This document shows positions 17,198 through 27,232 of a DNA stretch of 50,788 bases, one piece after another (position 1 is the stretch's first letter; every line of letters begins with the position of its first letter). A program made the position numbers and the translations under genes. Source of the stretch: an uncultured Bacteroidota bacterium (GTDB taxonomy: Bacteria > Bacteroidota > Bacteroidia > Flavobacteriales > Flavobacteriaceae); contig CACFJP010000011.1 of NCBI GenBank assembly GCA_902566635.1, positions 1 through 50,788 of the forward strand. Direction: 5' to 3'. The notes under the pieces are model-generated. The model had not been told where the DNA came from, made no database searches, and worked only from the letters and a program-made list of their open reading frames with translations.

Positions 17198-18236
17198 GAA
17201 AATCGATTGATTGAAGAGTTAATTTGCGTTGGATTTTTCCGTTTAAACGTACGAATTTCGAAAGTACAAAATAATTTTTTGGGAACTCAAATTTGCGAAG
17301 TGTCTCGAGTTTCAAAATCATTGATTGAGCCTTATCAGGGATATGGCCTTCAAATACAATAGACAATGATTCACCCAATTGTTGATCTGGTAACCCAAAC
17401 ACAAAAAAAGGAGTTGCAATGACTGACGATAGCTGTTTTTCAATCTGTTCGGGATGCAGCTTAATCCCCCCAGAATTTATCACAAAATCACTTCTCCCCT
17501 TCCAAACAAATTTGGTAGATGATATCAAATCTACACAGTCTGTAGTGATGAGCTTTTCGATACCAATATGAGGGGCATGAATCACCAAGTTATCGCCTTG
17601 TTTTGAAAACTTTACCTGCGCAACAGCAGCATAATGCTCTTCTCCTCGGCTCAGGTTTTGAAGAGCAACATGACTGTAAGTTTCTGTCATTCCGAAGGTT
17701 GCATAAATTGTGCTGGTATGCCCTTTCACTGCCCTTCGCAAATGTTCATCTACAGGAGCACCTCCCACAATCACCTGTTTAAAACGATTTAAATCTGCAA
17801 TTGAATTCCCCAACTGATGAGGTGTCATTGCAGTAAAATCATAGGTATTTGCTGAGGGACTAGGGGTTGAAGAGGGTTTTACAACATCAATCCATAAGCC
17901 AGCCAAAAGTGCTCGAATCAGCATCATCTTTGCTGCGATATAGCGCACTGGTAGGCACAAAAGGGCCTTTTGAGTTGGTAGGAGTCCTAAGGTGTTTATG
18001 GTTGTCATGGCAGAGGCAGTCAACATCGATTTTTGTGCAATGATTTCAGTCGGCTTTCCTGTCGATCCACTGGTTTGAAGTATGATATCAGGACTGTCGG
18101 ACAACCATTCTAAGAGAAATAGACCCAGCTCGATTTGGTATTCATTTTTTGCATTGCAAAGCTCATGAGAAAAAGACAACAGACTGTCACGATCATAAGA
18201 AATCCCATCGAGACGAAAATCAGCATGCATGATCAT
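17184..18236 (-). CDS. menE: o-Succinylbenzoate-CoA ligase (short form)
   Basis: A 350-residue member of the acyl-adenylate-forming family that activates o-succinylbenzoate with ATP and CoA. The P-loop LQTSGSTGKP is at 54-62, the FGMTET adenine motif near the middle, and the GRSDFVINSGGIKL hinge near the C-terminus. It is shorter than the 450-490 residues of E. coli or Bacillus MenE, which I take to be the usual Bacteroidota form with a trimmed N-terminus. The start at ATG 18236 overlaps the CPBP stop by 4 bases; an ATG at 18281 would add a tail inside the previous gene and is unlikely. Neighbours menC and menB catalyse the steps before and after. Confidence 0.9.
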   Translation of the reverse strand: MIMHADFRLDGISYDRDSLLSFSHELCNAKNEYQIELGLFLLEWLSDSPDIILQTSGSTGKPTEIIAQKSMLTASAMTTINTLGLLPTQKALLCLPVRYIAAKMMLIRALLAGLWIDVVKPSSTPSPSANTYDFTAMTPHQLGNSIADLNRFKQVIVGGAPVDEHLRRAVKGHTSTIYATFGMTETYSHVALQNLSRGEEHYAAVAQVKFSKQGDNLVIHAPHIGIEKLITTDCVDLISSTKFVWKGRSDFVINSGGIKLHPEQIEKQLSSVIATPFFVFGLPDQQLGESLSIVFEGHIPDKAQSMILKLETLRKFEFPKNYFVLSKFVRLNGKIQRKLTLQSIDFHEVQ

Positions 18237-19147
18237 TCTTTTGTAACAGGGCCAGCGAGTTTGGATGTCAAAGAATGCCATTTGTATTTCTTAAAAAAAA
18301 TAAACAGCACTAAGCCATAAAGAATCAAGGGCATCACAAGAAAGTCAACTAAAACAGGGTCTGAAACATCTTTATATATAGAATTTGTTTGAAAAGCTGT
18401 CCAGTCAGCAGTGACGAGTAAAGCAATGAACAAGTTATTGGCAGCGTGGAAGCCAATAGAAAGCTCTAAACCTTCGTCGAGTAGTGTAATCATGGCTAGA
18501 AACAGGCCAGTTATAATATATGCTAAAATGAGTCCATTACCCAATTTTTCAACTTCGGGGTTGAAAGCGTGAAGAAGTCCAAAGGATATGGATGTGATCA
18601 ACAATGGAGCAAGACGATTCTTGAAGACTACGCCAATCCCCTGAAATAAATACCCTCTCATGAGCAACTCCTCGGCAGTTGTTTGCAGTGGTATCATGAT
18701 CACTGCGATGAGAGCAAGCCCCCAAAATTTGTTAGGGTCATAGTTCCAAACATAATCTTCAGGGGAAATGAATTGATCTACTAGAACTGATATCATTGCC
18801 AATGCTGCAATAAGTCCAAAGGAAAAAAACACACGCTTCCAATCGAAAGAATTGCGACTTGTAACTAAAAATTTTATGGGTAGGTTATGGATGTAGCGAA
18901 CAACCAATAGCAGCATAAAAAAAGCAGCTGCAAATGGCAAAAGAATGAAGAAAAGAGTGGTGTTTGGATCGAGGATTGAAAGCATTTCATTCTCTGACAT
19001 CCCAGCAACATCTCCAGGGCCAATCTCCATGACGATCGCAACTCCAAACGGAACAGATGCGATAAAATAGGCAATGATGACGATAATTGTACCTCCAATG
19101 TAACGTAGTGGTTCTGTTTTTCCGATAAATGCATTTTCCAAAAACAT
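18233..19147 (-). CDS. CPBP (CAAX/Abi) family intramembrane protease
   Basis: A 304-residue membrane protein with about eight hydrophobic segments. The glutamic protease motifs are intact: Glu159-Glu160-x3-Arg164 (AEELLMRG), His193 in FGLLHAFNP, and a third motif HAANNLF. In bacteria this family includes proteins for maturation of peptides, immunity or regulation; none predicts a menaquinone role. Yet it overlaps menC (TAATG) and menE (ATGA), so it is firmly part of the men transcript. Its substrate is unknown. Confidence 0.88.
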   Translation of the reverse strand: MFLENAFIGKTEPLRYIGGTIIVIIAYFIASVPFGVAIVMEIGPGDVAGMSENEMLSILDPNTTLFFILLPFAAAFFMLLLVVRYIHNLPIKFLVTSRNSFDWKRVFFSFGLIAALAMISVLVDQFISPEDYVWNYDPNKFWGLALIAVIMIPLQTTAEELLMRGYLFQGIGVVFKNRLAPLLITSISFGLLHAFNPEVEKLGNGLILAYIITGLFLAMITLLDEGLELSIGFHAANNLFIALLVTADWTAFQTNSIYKDVSDPVLVDFLVMPLILYGLVLFIFFKKYKWHSLTSKLAGPVTKE

Positions 19148-20184
19148 TATTTTAAATTTAAGTCTTGAAGTTTAACACGATCAAACCCCAAATGTTGCCC
19201 ACTAATATACAAAGGTGTATCGATATTATTGGTAAAAAGACCACCTGTTCCAAGTCCCTGAGGCATAGAGATTTCTTTGGTGCTCAACCATTGTGCAATT
19301 GCGTTCAAACCAATATTACTTTCTAAAGCACTTGTTGCCCACCACCCAATCGATTGTTTTTCAGCAATAGAAACCCATTGATCTGCTCCTTGCCACCCCC
19401 CTACAAGACTGGGTTTGAGAATGATATATTGAGGCTTTATATGTTGTATCAGATCAGCTTTAGTATTTTCAGAATGCACTCCAATTAGTTCTTCATCCAG
19501 TGCAATGTGGATTGGCGATTGATTGCAAATGGCAGCCATTTCGTCCCATTGACCTGGCGCAATTGGCTGTTCAATGGAATGGATATTATATTTCGATAGC
19601 TGCTCCAACTTCTGCATCACCTCATTGGTTTGAAAAGCACCATTTGCGTCAACGCGTAGCTCGACATCATTGTCCTGGTATCGCTTTCGTATGCTAGCCA
19701 ACAGTTTGCATTCAGACGCAAAATCAAGTGCTCCGACTTTAATTTTAATACACGAAAACCCAAGGTTTAATTTTTGTTCGAGTTGGGTCATCATGCTTTC
19801 AACATCACTCATCCATATCAAACCATTGATTGGAATCATTTGTTGGTCATGAACAAAAGCTGTGTCAAAATGCAGTAGTGGGTGTGACGACTCTAAACCT
19901 GAAAAAGCCATCTCTAGGGCAAATTGTATGGCTGGCGAACTGTTGTAGCGTTTTAATAAAAAATCCTTTCCTCTATTTATATATCGAGGGATTTCTTCTA
20001 AAATATCTTCAACAATTTCAGGCGACTCTGGGCTCAAGCCCTCAATGATGCTGCATTCCCCAATACCTGTTTTTCCATCTGTGGTCATTTGAATCAACCA
20101 ACTGTCTTTGTCGTTCAGCACCCCTCTAGATGTTCCACTTGGAGTTTTGAACTGAAGGCAATGCTTTGACCAAGTGAATTTCAT
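19147..20184 (-). CDS. menC: o-Succinylbenzoate synthase
   Basis: A 345-residue enolase-superfamily enzyme that dehydrates SHCHC to o-succinylbenzoate. The base Lys is in KIKVGA, the metal ligands are in RVDANGAF (Asp), IEQP (Glu) and the DEE segment (Asp), and a later Lys in YIILKPSLVGGW completes the pair. The ATG overlaps the menA TGA. A dipeptide epimerase function is possible for this superfamily, but the men context settles it. Confidence 0.93.
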   Translation of the reverse strand: MKFTWSKHCLQFKTPSGTSRGVLNDKDSWLIQMTTDGKTGIGECSIIEGLSPESPEIVEDILEEIPRYINRGKDFLLKRYNSSPAIQFALEMAFSGLESSHPLLHFDTAFVHDQQMIPINGLIWMSDVESMMTQLEQKLNLGFSCIKIKVGALDFASECKLLASIRKRYQDNDVELRVDANGAFQTNEVMQKLEQLSKYNIHSIEQPIAPGQWDEMAAICNQSPIHIALDEELIGVHSENTKADLIQHIKPQYIILKPSLVGGWQGADQWVSIAEKQSIGWWATSALESNIGLNAIAQWLSTKEISMPQGLGTGGLFTNNIDTPLYISGQHLGFDRVKLQDLNLK

Positions 20185-21092
20185 ACTGCTAAAACTATTG
20201 AAAACACACTGAACAAAATGGCATAGAAAAATGTGAAAAGGGCAATTTTTTTGAGCTCTAAATCAAGTAATTTCTCTGACTTGTTTTGAAAAACAACCTT
20301 GAGGTGAAGCATCACAGGAATCAACATTATGATTGACAATACAACAATCGTAACAGCATCATATATAAAGCCATAGGCAGCGGTCAAAATCACTGGCACT
20401 AGAACTAAAAACAGATGGTAAAACATAACATATCTAGCACCCAAACGAACAGCAATGGTTGCTTTACCAAACTGTTTGTCGTTCACTCGATCACGCATAT
20501 TATTAATATTGAGAACACCAACCGATAGCAGTCCAATTGAAAAAGCAGGGTAAATCAATGATGGATCAAACTCATTTGTGTATAAAAAATGACTTCCAAA
20601 AACACTCACACAGCCAAAGAACAGAAAAACAAACAGATCTCCAAGGCCTTTATAACCATATGCGCTGGAACCGATCGTATATCGAATGGCAGCAACGATT
20701 GCGAAAAACCCTAAGCCCAAAAAGGTCAGCGAAGTTTGACTCAATCCAAAGGCGCTATACACAAGAAAAATGGTGAATAAAACAGAAACAGCAGTCATGG
20801 AAAAGATTGTTTGACGTAGCTGATCTCTAGTGATTAAACCAGATTGAAGAATTCGTTTTGGTCCAAGCCTTGACGCATTGTCAGTACCTTTCACTCCATC
20901 CCCATAATCATTGGCAAAATTGGACAAAAGTTGGTAACTCACAGTTGTAAGAATCGCAAAAACGAAGACAACGAGATCAAACTCATTTTTTTTAAATGCG
21001 ATTGACGAACCAACTAGTATTCCAGAAGTGGAAAGAGGAATTGTTCGCAAGCGAGCAGCCTTAATCCAAGTAAAAAAAGAGACTTTATTCAC
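20181..21092 (-). CDS. menA: 1,4-Dihydroxy-2-naphthoate polyprenyltransferase
   Basis: A 303-residue integral membrane prenyltransferase of the UbiA family that attaches the isoprenoid tail to DHNA. The first Asp-rich motif NDYGDGVKGTD is at 61-71 and the second (NNMRDRVNDKQFG) follows in the middle. About eight to nine membrane helices are visible. The start is GTG 21092; no ATG precedes the conserved FFTWIKAARLRTIPLS start. It lies 15 bases after menB. Confidence 0.95.
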   Translation of the reverse strand: MNKVSFFTWIKAARLRTIPLSTSGILVGSSIAFKKNEFDLVVFVFAILTTVSYQLLSNFANDYGDGVKGTDNASRLGPKRILQSGLITRDQLRQTIFSMTAVSVLFTIFLVYSAFGLSQTSLTFLGLGFFAIVAAIRYTIGSSAYGYKGLGDLFVFLFFGCVSVFGSHFLYTNEFDPSLIYPAFSIGLLSVGVLNINNMRDRVNDKQFGKATIAVRLGARYVMFYHLFLVLVPVILTAAYGFIYDAVTIVVLSIIMLIPVMLHLKVVFQNKSEKLLDLELKKIALFTFFYAILFSVFSIVLAV

Positions 21093-21107
21093 AGATCTGG
21101 CTGTTCA

Positions 21108-21926
21108 TTATGGGAACTTCGGATATTTATCAAAGTCAGGGCGGCGCTTTTCCAAAAAGGCATTTTTTCCTTCTTGCGCCTCATCAGTGAGGTAGTACAA
21201 CAGCGTGGCATCCCCAGCGAGTTGCATCAAGCCATGTTGGCCATCCAACTCTGCATTTAAACTACGCTTGATCATTCGAAGTGCCAAAGGACTACGTTGC
21301 TGCATGAGATCACACCATTCCAAGGTTGCAGACTCAAGGTCTTTCAGTGGCACAACTCTGTTTACCAATCCCATTTCTAAAGCTTCTTGGGCACTGTATT
21401 GCTTGCACAAGAACCAAATCTCACGTGCCTTTTTTTGACCCACATGACGTGCCAAATAAGAAGATCCAAAGCCTCCATCAAAACTGCCAACTTTAGGGCC
21501 AGTCTGACCAAAAATGGCATTTTCACTCGCAATGGTTAGGTCACAAACAACATGAAGAACATGACCTCCACCAATCGCATAACCATTGACCATCGCAATG
21601 ACAGGTTTTGGCAGTTCACGAATCCTTTTATGCAAGTCTAGAACATTCAAGCGAGGAACGCCATCATCTCCAATATAACCTCCAATACCCTTTACATTTT
21701 GATCTCCACCACTGCAAAAGGCTTTGTTGCCAGTACCTGTGAAAAGAACGATATCGATGTCGTCACGCTCACGACAAATCTCAATAGCATCTAGCATCTG
21801 TGTATTGGTCTCAGGACGAAATGCATTGTAAACCTCAGGTCGATTGATGGTGATTTTTGCAACCCCATTGTAATGTTCAAATAAAATATCAGAATAGGTT
21901 TTAATGGATTTCCATACTGCTTTCAT
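21108..21926 (-). CDS. menB: 1,4-Dihydroxy-2-naphthoyl-CoA synthase
   Basis: A 272-residue crotonase-fold enzyme that closes the second ring of the naphthoquinone. The oxyanion-hole segments are [11 protein letters not shown] and [10 protein letters not shown], and the C-terminal [18 protein letters not shown] is diagnostic for MenB. The [13 protein letters not shown] loop contains the Gly that binds bicarbonate in the type with no Asp there. It sits 25 bases after menD in the same direction. Confidence 0.97.
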   Translation of the reverse strand: MKAVWKSIKTYSDILFEHYNGVAKITINRPEVYNAFRPETNTQMLDAIEICRERDDIDIVLFTGTGNKAFCSGGDQNVKGIGGYIGDDGVPRLNVLDLHKRIRELPKPVIAMVNGYAIGGGHVLHVVCDLTIASENAIFGQTGPKVGSFDGGFGSSYLARHVGQKKAREIWFLCKQYSAQEALEMGLVNRVVPLKDLESATLEWCDLMQQRSPLALRMIKRSLNAELDGQHGLMQLAGDATLLYYLTDEAQEGKNAFLEKRRPDFDKYPKFP

Positions 21927-21951
21927 ATATATTTTTTTACAAAATTAAGAC

Positions 21952-23721
21952 TTAATCTGATTGATTGCTCAAAAAATCAAAATAGGTCTCTAAAACTAAA
22001 TCATTGGTGTTAGAAGGCGTGCATATTTCTAATATTTTCCCACGACTTGAAGCTGAGTAAAATCGACCCAATGCTAGCCTTAAACCAAGGCCACTTCGAA
22101 CTCTTTTGTAGGATAAGCCATATTGTTTTGCCATCCATTTGGCTGTTCTGCGATGCTTTGTTTCAAAATATATTTCAAAATCAGGTGTTTCCTTGGCGTT
22201 GGGTAATATCCTAAATATACCACCCCCACCATTGTTCACTAATATCAATCGAAAATTGGGTGGGATGTATTTGTTCCACAATGCGTTTGAGTCATAAAAA
22301 AAAGTTAAATCACCTGTGATCATCAGCGTTGGTGTTTCACTAACCACTGATGCGCCCACTGCTGTTGAGATACTGCCTTCAATTCCACTTGTTCCTCTGT
22401 TGCAATAGGAGGACGCTCCTGCTTTGGCAAACAGTTGTGCATATCGAATGGGCGAACTATTTGCCCATTGGATATTGTAATTTTTAGGAATCGAACGCAT
22501 GATTTTATCAAACACATACAAATCGCTGAAGGGCAACTTTCTACAAAACTTTTGATGCGCGATCTCTTTTTGCTTAGCCAGCTGAAGCCACTGTTGTTGA
22601 TAGCTCGATTCAGTATCAGAATTAGATCCCAACCCCCTCAAAAAAGAGTTTGGTTCGATCTCGATGTGTTCCACACCCAAATAATAGGTGTCAAGTGCTC
22701 GATCTGTGCCGATGTGATAGTGCAAAACACTATTATAGGAACGCAATACTGATTTGATTTTTTTCGAAACAACCATCCCTCCCATTGTCACCAACAGATC
22801 AGGGCATAACGATTGAAAAATGTCTTGGCTGTTTTCCTTTTTATCAATGGGGATGATCAACCGGTCAATATGTGCGATGAAGTTGTCATGACTAATGTTG
22901 GAATTGATTTCATGCAAAACAACAACTCTGGAATCATTGGCAAGCATGGAAATGATCTTTTCGTTTAGACGATTGGCTGGCATTGTTCCGACAACGAAAA
23001 GAATGCGTTTTGACGCAAGCCATTTGGATGCAAAATCCTTGTGCTGTTTGGTGTGAGGGGTAGTCAACTGCTGTTGCTGCTGGGGAGTGAAATCTGATAC
23101 CTCATCGTAGTCGTACAATGGCTCCTCCAGAGGAATATTAATATGAACAGGACCTTTGTGCACATACATTTGAGACAATACCTCTTCAAGCCTAGTGTTG
23201 TTTTTCTTTTCAATGGCTTGTTGTGAACGTTCAATTTCCTTAGGTGTTGATTTTGAATCAATTAACATCTGGGTATTGCTCTCAATGATTGCTGCTTGGT
23301 TGTGAGTTACATCTTGTAGAAGTGCCGTTTCAGAAACAATATGTTTTGAAAACACCCCTTGTTGCCTTATTGTTTGGCCATTTCCAATATCAATTTGATA
23401 GGTAGGTCGATCAGCGCTCAGCACCACAATTGGATACTGACTGTAATAAGCCTCTGCAATAGCAGGATAGATGTTTAACAGAGCTGAGCCAGAAGTACAT
23501 AGCACTGCTACTGGTTTTTGAAGTTGTTGTGCGAGCCCAAGAGCAAAAAAAGCTGCAGAACGTTCATCAACGATGCTATAGGTTGTGAATCCACTATGAG
23601 TGGTCAGCCCAACAGTGATGGGCGCACTTCTAGAGCCTGGAGCGATCACAACATGATAAACTCCATAATTGAGCAGTTGTTGAATTACAGAGCGTACAAC
23701 TGGTATCGTTGAGAGATTCAT
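21952..23721 (-). CDS. menD: SEPHCHC synthase (2-succinyl-5-enolpyruvyl-6-hydroxy-3-cyclohexene-1-carboxylate synthase)
   Basis: A 589-residue thiamin-diphosphate enzyme that joins 2-oxoglutarate to isochorismate. The N-terminal VVIAPGSRSAPI and VDERSAAFFALGLAQ motifs, including the activating Glu, are clear, and the cofactor half has NRGTSGIEGS and GDLTFFYDSNALWN. A middle region of about 150 residues is more variable. It starts at ATG 23721, 31 bases after menF. Its product still needs MenH, which is not found here. Confidence 0.96.
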   Translation of the reverse strand: MNLSTIPVVRSVIQQLLNYGVYHVVIAPGSRSAPITVGLTTHSGFTTYSIVDERSAAFFALGLAQQLQKPVAVLCTSGSALLNIYPAIAEAYYSQYPIVVLSADRPTYQIDIGNGQTIRQQGVFSKHIVSETALLQDVTHNQAAIIESNTQMLIDSKSTPKEIERSQQAIEKKNNTRLEEVLSQMYVHKGPVHINIPLEEPLYDYDEVSDFTPQQQQQLTTPHTKQHKDFASKWLASKRILFVVGTMPANRLNEKIISMLANDSRVVVLHEINSNISHDNFIAHIDRLIIPIDKKENSQDIFQSLCPDLLVTMGGMVVSKKIKSVLRSYNSVLHYHIGTDRALDTYYLGVEHIEIEPNSFLRGLGSNSDTESSYQQQWLQLAKQKEIAHQKFCRKLPFSDLYVFDKIMRSIPKNYNIQWANSSPIRYAQLFAKAGASSYCNRGTSGIEGSISTAVGASVVSETPTLMITGDLTFFYDSNALWNKYIPPNFRLILVNNGGGGIFRILPNAKETPDFEIYFETKHRRTAKWMAKQYGLSYKRVRSGLGLRLALGRFYSASSRGKILEICTPSNTNDLVLETYFDFLSNQSD

Positions 23722-23752
23722 AGCAACAGCAAATGTACAAAATGTGCAGTTG

Positions 23753-24823
23753 TTAAATGGTCAATATACGACCCATGGTGTTTGCTTTATACATTACCTC
23801 TTGCCACTCATCTTTAGGGTTGCTTTTTTCAGTGATTCCACCTCCAACATAAACCAAAGCCTTGTTGTCCTGAATCGTCATGCAACGAAGGTTGACATAC
23901 AGAACTGTTTTGTCTTGATCTATCACCCCCAAAAAGCCAGCATATAAAGATCGATCCATTTGCTCATGAGTTTTGATGAAGTCAAGCGCCATCTCTTTCG
24001 GTACTCCACCAACAGCAGGTGTGGGATGCAGTGCGTTTACTGCTTCGAGAGGAGAAATAGTTAGCTCTGCAGTGATGGTCGTTTGTAGGTGCTCCAGCTG
24101 TCCTGCACGAATGGTTTTTGCATCAGCATGATGTATCGATGCATCTGATGTGTACTTGCTGAGTGTGTTTACAATTTCATTCACAACAAACACCTGCTCT
24201 TCCATTTCCTTTTCTCCCCATGAGCTGCTGCCCAAAGGTCGAGTGCCAGCCAATGCCATTGTGGTCAAATGAGACTGTTGCATTGTAATCAGGCGTTCAG
24301 GAGTTGCGCCCATCCACAGACCATATTTAGGATGAAAAAGCAGATAATTGAAAGTGTTTTTATATTGCGATAGGATCGTTTTAAAATAATCAATTGGTGA
24401 TTTTGATAATCCATTACACTCGAGTGCAGTTGCCAACACAACCTTATTCAGAGGGGATTTTTGCATACTGTTTATAGCCTTGATAATGAGGCTTGTATGA
24501 TTCTTTTGTTTCTGTTCTAAATCATTCCACTCTAGCTGTTTTGATTGACTGGGTATTTCATCAACCCTAAAATCAGTGTGCAGGGTTTGATCAGGGTAAA
24601 TTGAAAAATGTTTTGACGATTCAAAATGACTGACAACAAATTTGGTTTTTGGTTTGGGCGATTGGTAGTGATCGAGAAATGCGGTCAATAGAGTCTCATT
24701 TGGATGTCGAAAAACAACAAATGGCAATTTGCTCTTTAAGTGCTTTTCAATCTCTCCAAAAAACGATAACTGGGTCAAATGGGTTATTTTTTGAGGGGAA
24801 GAACAAGTGTCGTCAATGAACAT
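23753..24823 (-). CDS. menF: Isochorismate synthase
   Basis: A 356-residue chorismate-binding enzyme that makes isochorismate from chorismate, the entry to menaquinone synthesis. Motifs are WMGATPERL, TMALAGTRP, LHPTPAVGGVP, YAGFLGVID, and a C-terminal YVGGGITEKSNPKDEW that binds magnesium through its acidic residues. It overlaps the thioesterase gene by 40 bases, a long overlap, with its ATG inside that gene. Salicylate synthase or EntC-like use is excluded by the neighbours. Confidence 0.95.
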   Translation of the reverse strand: MFIDDTCSSPQKITHLTQLSFFGEIEKHLKSKLPFVVFRHPNETLLTAFLDHYQSPKPKTKFVVSHFESSKHFSIYPDQTLHTDFRVDEIPSQSKQLEWNDLEQKQKNHTSLIIKAINSMQKSPLNKVVLATALECNGLSKSPIDYFKTILSQYKNTFNYLLFHPKYGLWMGATPERLITMQQSHLTTMALAGTRPLGSSSWGEKEMEEQVFVVNEIVNTLSKYTSDASIHHADAKTIRAGQLEHLQTTITAELTISPLEAVNALHPTPAVGGVPKEMALDFIKTHEQMDRSLYAGFLGVIDQDKTVLYVNLRCMTIQDNKALVYVGGGITEKSNPKDEWQEVMYKANTMGRILTI

Positions 24824-25203
24824 GATGACACCAATCGCTGTTCATCATCAGTGATTTCAATTGACCATACTTGCATTGTTTTGCCCTTGTGTATAGGCAT
24901 TGCTTTAGCATGCACATAACCTGTTCTTACACCTCTCACGTGCTTTGCAGAAATGTTGATTCCTCGCAGCATATGACCTTCTTGATTGCAAAAAACAGCT
25001 GCTGCTGAACTACCAACTGTCTCTGCTAGCGCTGCAGTAGCACCGCCATGCAAAACACCATCTGGCTGATGGACTGCAGCAGTCACAGGCATACGTGCGA
25101 TCAAAAAATCATCCCCGACGTCAGTGAATTGAATCTTAAGGGTTTGCATCAAGGTACCTCGATTCCTTTCATTGATTTTTTTGAGTAGTGAAGATTTATC
25201 CAT
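24784..25203 (-). CDS. menI: Hotdog thioesterase, probable DHNA-CoA hydrolase
   Basis: A 139-residue hotdog-fold thioesterase. The HGGATAALAETVGS segment has the catalytic Glu of the YdiI/MenI group, and the protein aligns by eye with E. coli YdiI through MPV, QPDGVLHGG, HVRGVRTGYV and QVWSIEI. E. coli YdiI is known to hydrolyse DHNA-CoA; here the gene leads the men cluster and overlaps menF, which supports that role. Phenylacetate-type PaaI activity is the alternative. It begins just after the dnaK terminator. Confidence 0.84.
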   Translation of the reverse strand: MDKSSLLKKINERNRGTLMQTLKIQFTDVGDDFLIARMPVTAAVHQPDGVLHGGATAALAETVGSSAAAVFCNQEGHMLRGINISAKHVRGVRTGYVHAKAMPIHKGKTMQVWSIEITDDEQRLVSSCSLTTLVLPLKK

Positions 25204-25220
25204 AAAGTTTGCTAAAATAC

Positions 25221-25247
25221 AAAAAACGCACTGCTAACAGTGCGTTT
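25221..25247 (-). terminator. Rho-independent terminator of dnaK
   Basis: A perfect 10-bp stem AAACGCACTG / CAGTGCGTTT with 4-base loop, followed on the minus strand by more T. It lies between the dnaK stop and menI, separating the chaperone from the men cluster. Confidence 0.85.
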
Positions 25248-25279
25248 ATTAATGTTACACGAACAAAAAATATAAAGTG

Positions 25280-27184
25280 TTACTTCACTTCTTCGAAGTC
25301 AACATCTTCAACATCCTCGTCGTTAGTCTCGCCAGCTGATGCGCCTGCGTCTGCTTGCCCGTCTTCAGAAGCACCCTGATCGGCTTGTGCTTTATACATC
25401 TCTTCTGAGGCATTTTTCCAAGCTTCATTAATGCTGTCTAATGCAGGGGTTATCGCTTTGACATCCTTTGACTCATAAGCCTTTTTTAGGGCCTCCAAAG
25501 CATCCTGAATTGGCTTTTTCTTTTCATCTGACAACTTATCGCCAAACTCGTTCAATTGCTTTTCAGTTTGAAAGATCATTGCGTCGGCATTATTAAACGT
25601 ATCCACTTGCTCTTTGGCTTTCTTATCAGCATCTGCATTCGCCTCTGCCTCTTTTTTCATCTTTTCAATTTCTTCTTCTGTCAAACCTGATGAAGCCTCA
25701 ATACGAATATCTTGCGATTTGTTTGTTGCTTTATCTAGTGCAGTAACATGAATCAAACCATTGGCATCGATATCAAAAGTAACCTCAATCTGAGGCGTAC
25801 CTCTTGGTGCTGGTGGAATACCATCCAAGTGAAATCTACCAATTGTCTTATTATCAGCAGCCATTGGACGCTCGCCTTGCAAAACATGAATCTCGACGGA
25901 AGGTTGATTGTCAGCAGCTGTTGAAAATATCTGTGACTTTTTTGTAGGAATCGTAGTGTTCGCATCTATTAACTTCGTGAGAACACCACCCATCGTTTCA
26001 ATGCCCAGAGAAAGTGGCGTAACATCTAACAATAAGACGTCCTTAACATCTCCTGTGAGTACACCACCCTGAATTGCAGCTCCTACAGCTACAACTTCGT
26101 CAGGGTTTACTCCTTTCGAAGGCTTCTTTCCAAAGAATTTTTGAACTTCTTCTTGAATCACAGGAATTCGAGTTGAACCACCAACCAATATAACCTCATC
26201 GATTTCATCTGTTGACAATCCAGCATCAGAAAGCGCATTTTTAACTGGCTTCATCGAGCGCTTCACCAAATCAGCAGACAACTGCTCAAACTTAGCTCTT
26301 GTCAGTGTTTGTACAAGGTGTTTTGGTCCGGAGGCAGTTGCTGTGACATAAGGTAAGTTGATTTCTGTTTGGGTAGATGACGACAATTCGATTTTGGCTT
26401 TTTCAGCCGCTTCTTTCAATCGCTGAAGAGCCATAGGGTCTTTGCGAAGATCAACATCTTCTGTTGACTTAAACTCATCTGCAAGCCAGTCGATAATCAC
26501 CTCATCAAAATCATCACCTCCTAGGTGAGTATCCCCATTAGTTGATAATACCTCAAAAACACCGTCACCAAGCTCGAGAACAGAAATGTCAAATGTACCA
26601 CCACCTAGGTCATACACTGCTATTTTTTTATCACTACCTCCTTTGTCAAGGCCATAAGCCAAAGCAGCAGCAGTTGGTTCGTTGATGATTCTGTGTACTT
26701 TCAAACCAGAAATTTCACCTGCTTCTTTAGTCGCTTGACGCTGTGCATCATTGAAATAAGCAGGCACAGTGATGACGGCATCTGTAACAGATTGTCCTAG
26801 ATAATCCTCTGCTGTTTTCTTCATTTTTTGCAAAATCATTGCCGAAAGCTCTTGGGGTGTGTACAAACGACCATCGATATCAACTCGCGGGGTATTATTG
26901 TCACCCTTGACAACTGAATACGGAACACGTTTCGCTTCTTTAGATGATTCAGAAAACTTATTTCCCATAAATCGTTTGACAGAGGAAATGGTTTTGGTTG
27001 GATTGGTCACAGCTTGTCGTTTTGCTGGATCGCCAACCTTGATTTCACCACCTTCTACAAAAGCAATAACAGAAGGAGTTGTTCGTTTTCCTTCTGCATT
27101 TGGAATCACAACTGGCTCGTTTCCTTCCATAACAGAAACACAGGAGTTTGTTGTTCCTAAATCAATACCGATTATTTTACTCAT
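25280..27184 (-). CDS. dnaK: Molecular chaperone DnaK (Hsp70)
   Basis: A 634-residue Hsp70. The ATPase domain starts with [14 protein letters not shown], includes [27 protein letters not shown] and [11 protein letters not shown], then the linker [13 protein letters not shown], a substrate domain, a helical lid and the C-terminal acidic [10 protein letters not shown] for co-chaperone contact. The ATG at 27184 is chosen; the upstream TTG at 27211 would add nine non-conserved residues. No grpE or dnaJ adjoins it. The upstream region carries a 7-bp-arm inverted repeat that may be a stress operator, and it ends in its own terminator. Confidence 0.99.
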   Translation of the reverse strand: MSKIIGIDLGTTNSCVSVMEGNEPVVIPNAEGKRTTPSVIAFVEGGEIKVGDPAKRQAVTNPTKTISSVKRFMGNKFSESSKEAKRVPYSVVKGDNNTPRVDIDGRLYTPQELSAMILQKMKKTAEDYLGQSVTDAVITVPAYFNDAQRQATKEAGEISGLKVHRIINEPTAAALAYGLDKGGSDKKIAVYDLGGGTFDISVLELGDGVFEVLSTNGDTHLGGDDFDEVIIDWLADEFKSTEDVDLRKDPMALQRLKEAAEKAKIELSSSTQTEINLPYVTATASGPKHLVQTLTRAKFEQLSADLVKRSMKPVKNALSDAGLSTDEIDEVILVGGSTRIPVIQEEVQKFFGKKPSKGVNPDEVVAVGAAIQGGVLTGDVKDVLLLDVTPLSLGIETMGGVLTKLIDANTTIPTKKSQIFSTAADNQPSVEIHVLQGERPMAADNKTIGRFHLDGIPPAPRGTPQIEVTFDIDANGLIHVTALDKATNKSQDIRIEASSGLTEEEIEKMKKEAEANADADKKAKEQVDTFNNADAMIFQTEKQLNEFGDKLSDEKKKPIQDALEALKKAYESKDVKAITPALDSINEAWKNASEEMYKAQADQGASEDGQADAGASAGETNDEDVEDVDFEEVK

Positions 27185-27232
27185 GATTAATATTTTTAGA
27201 ACCCGATTCAATGACTATGCCATTAGGGTTAT

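Noticed and set aside
24784-24823. The 40-base overlap of menI and menF as a sign of a frameshift or fusion
   Set aside because: Both proteins are complete with normal ends and starts; long overlaps of this type can occur in packed operons.
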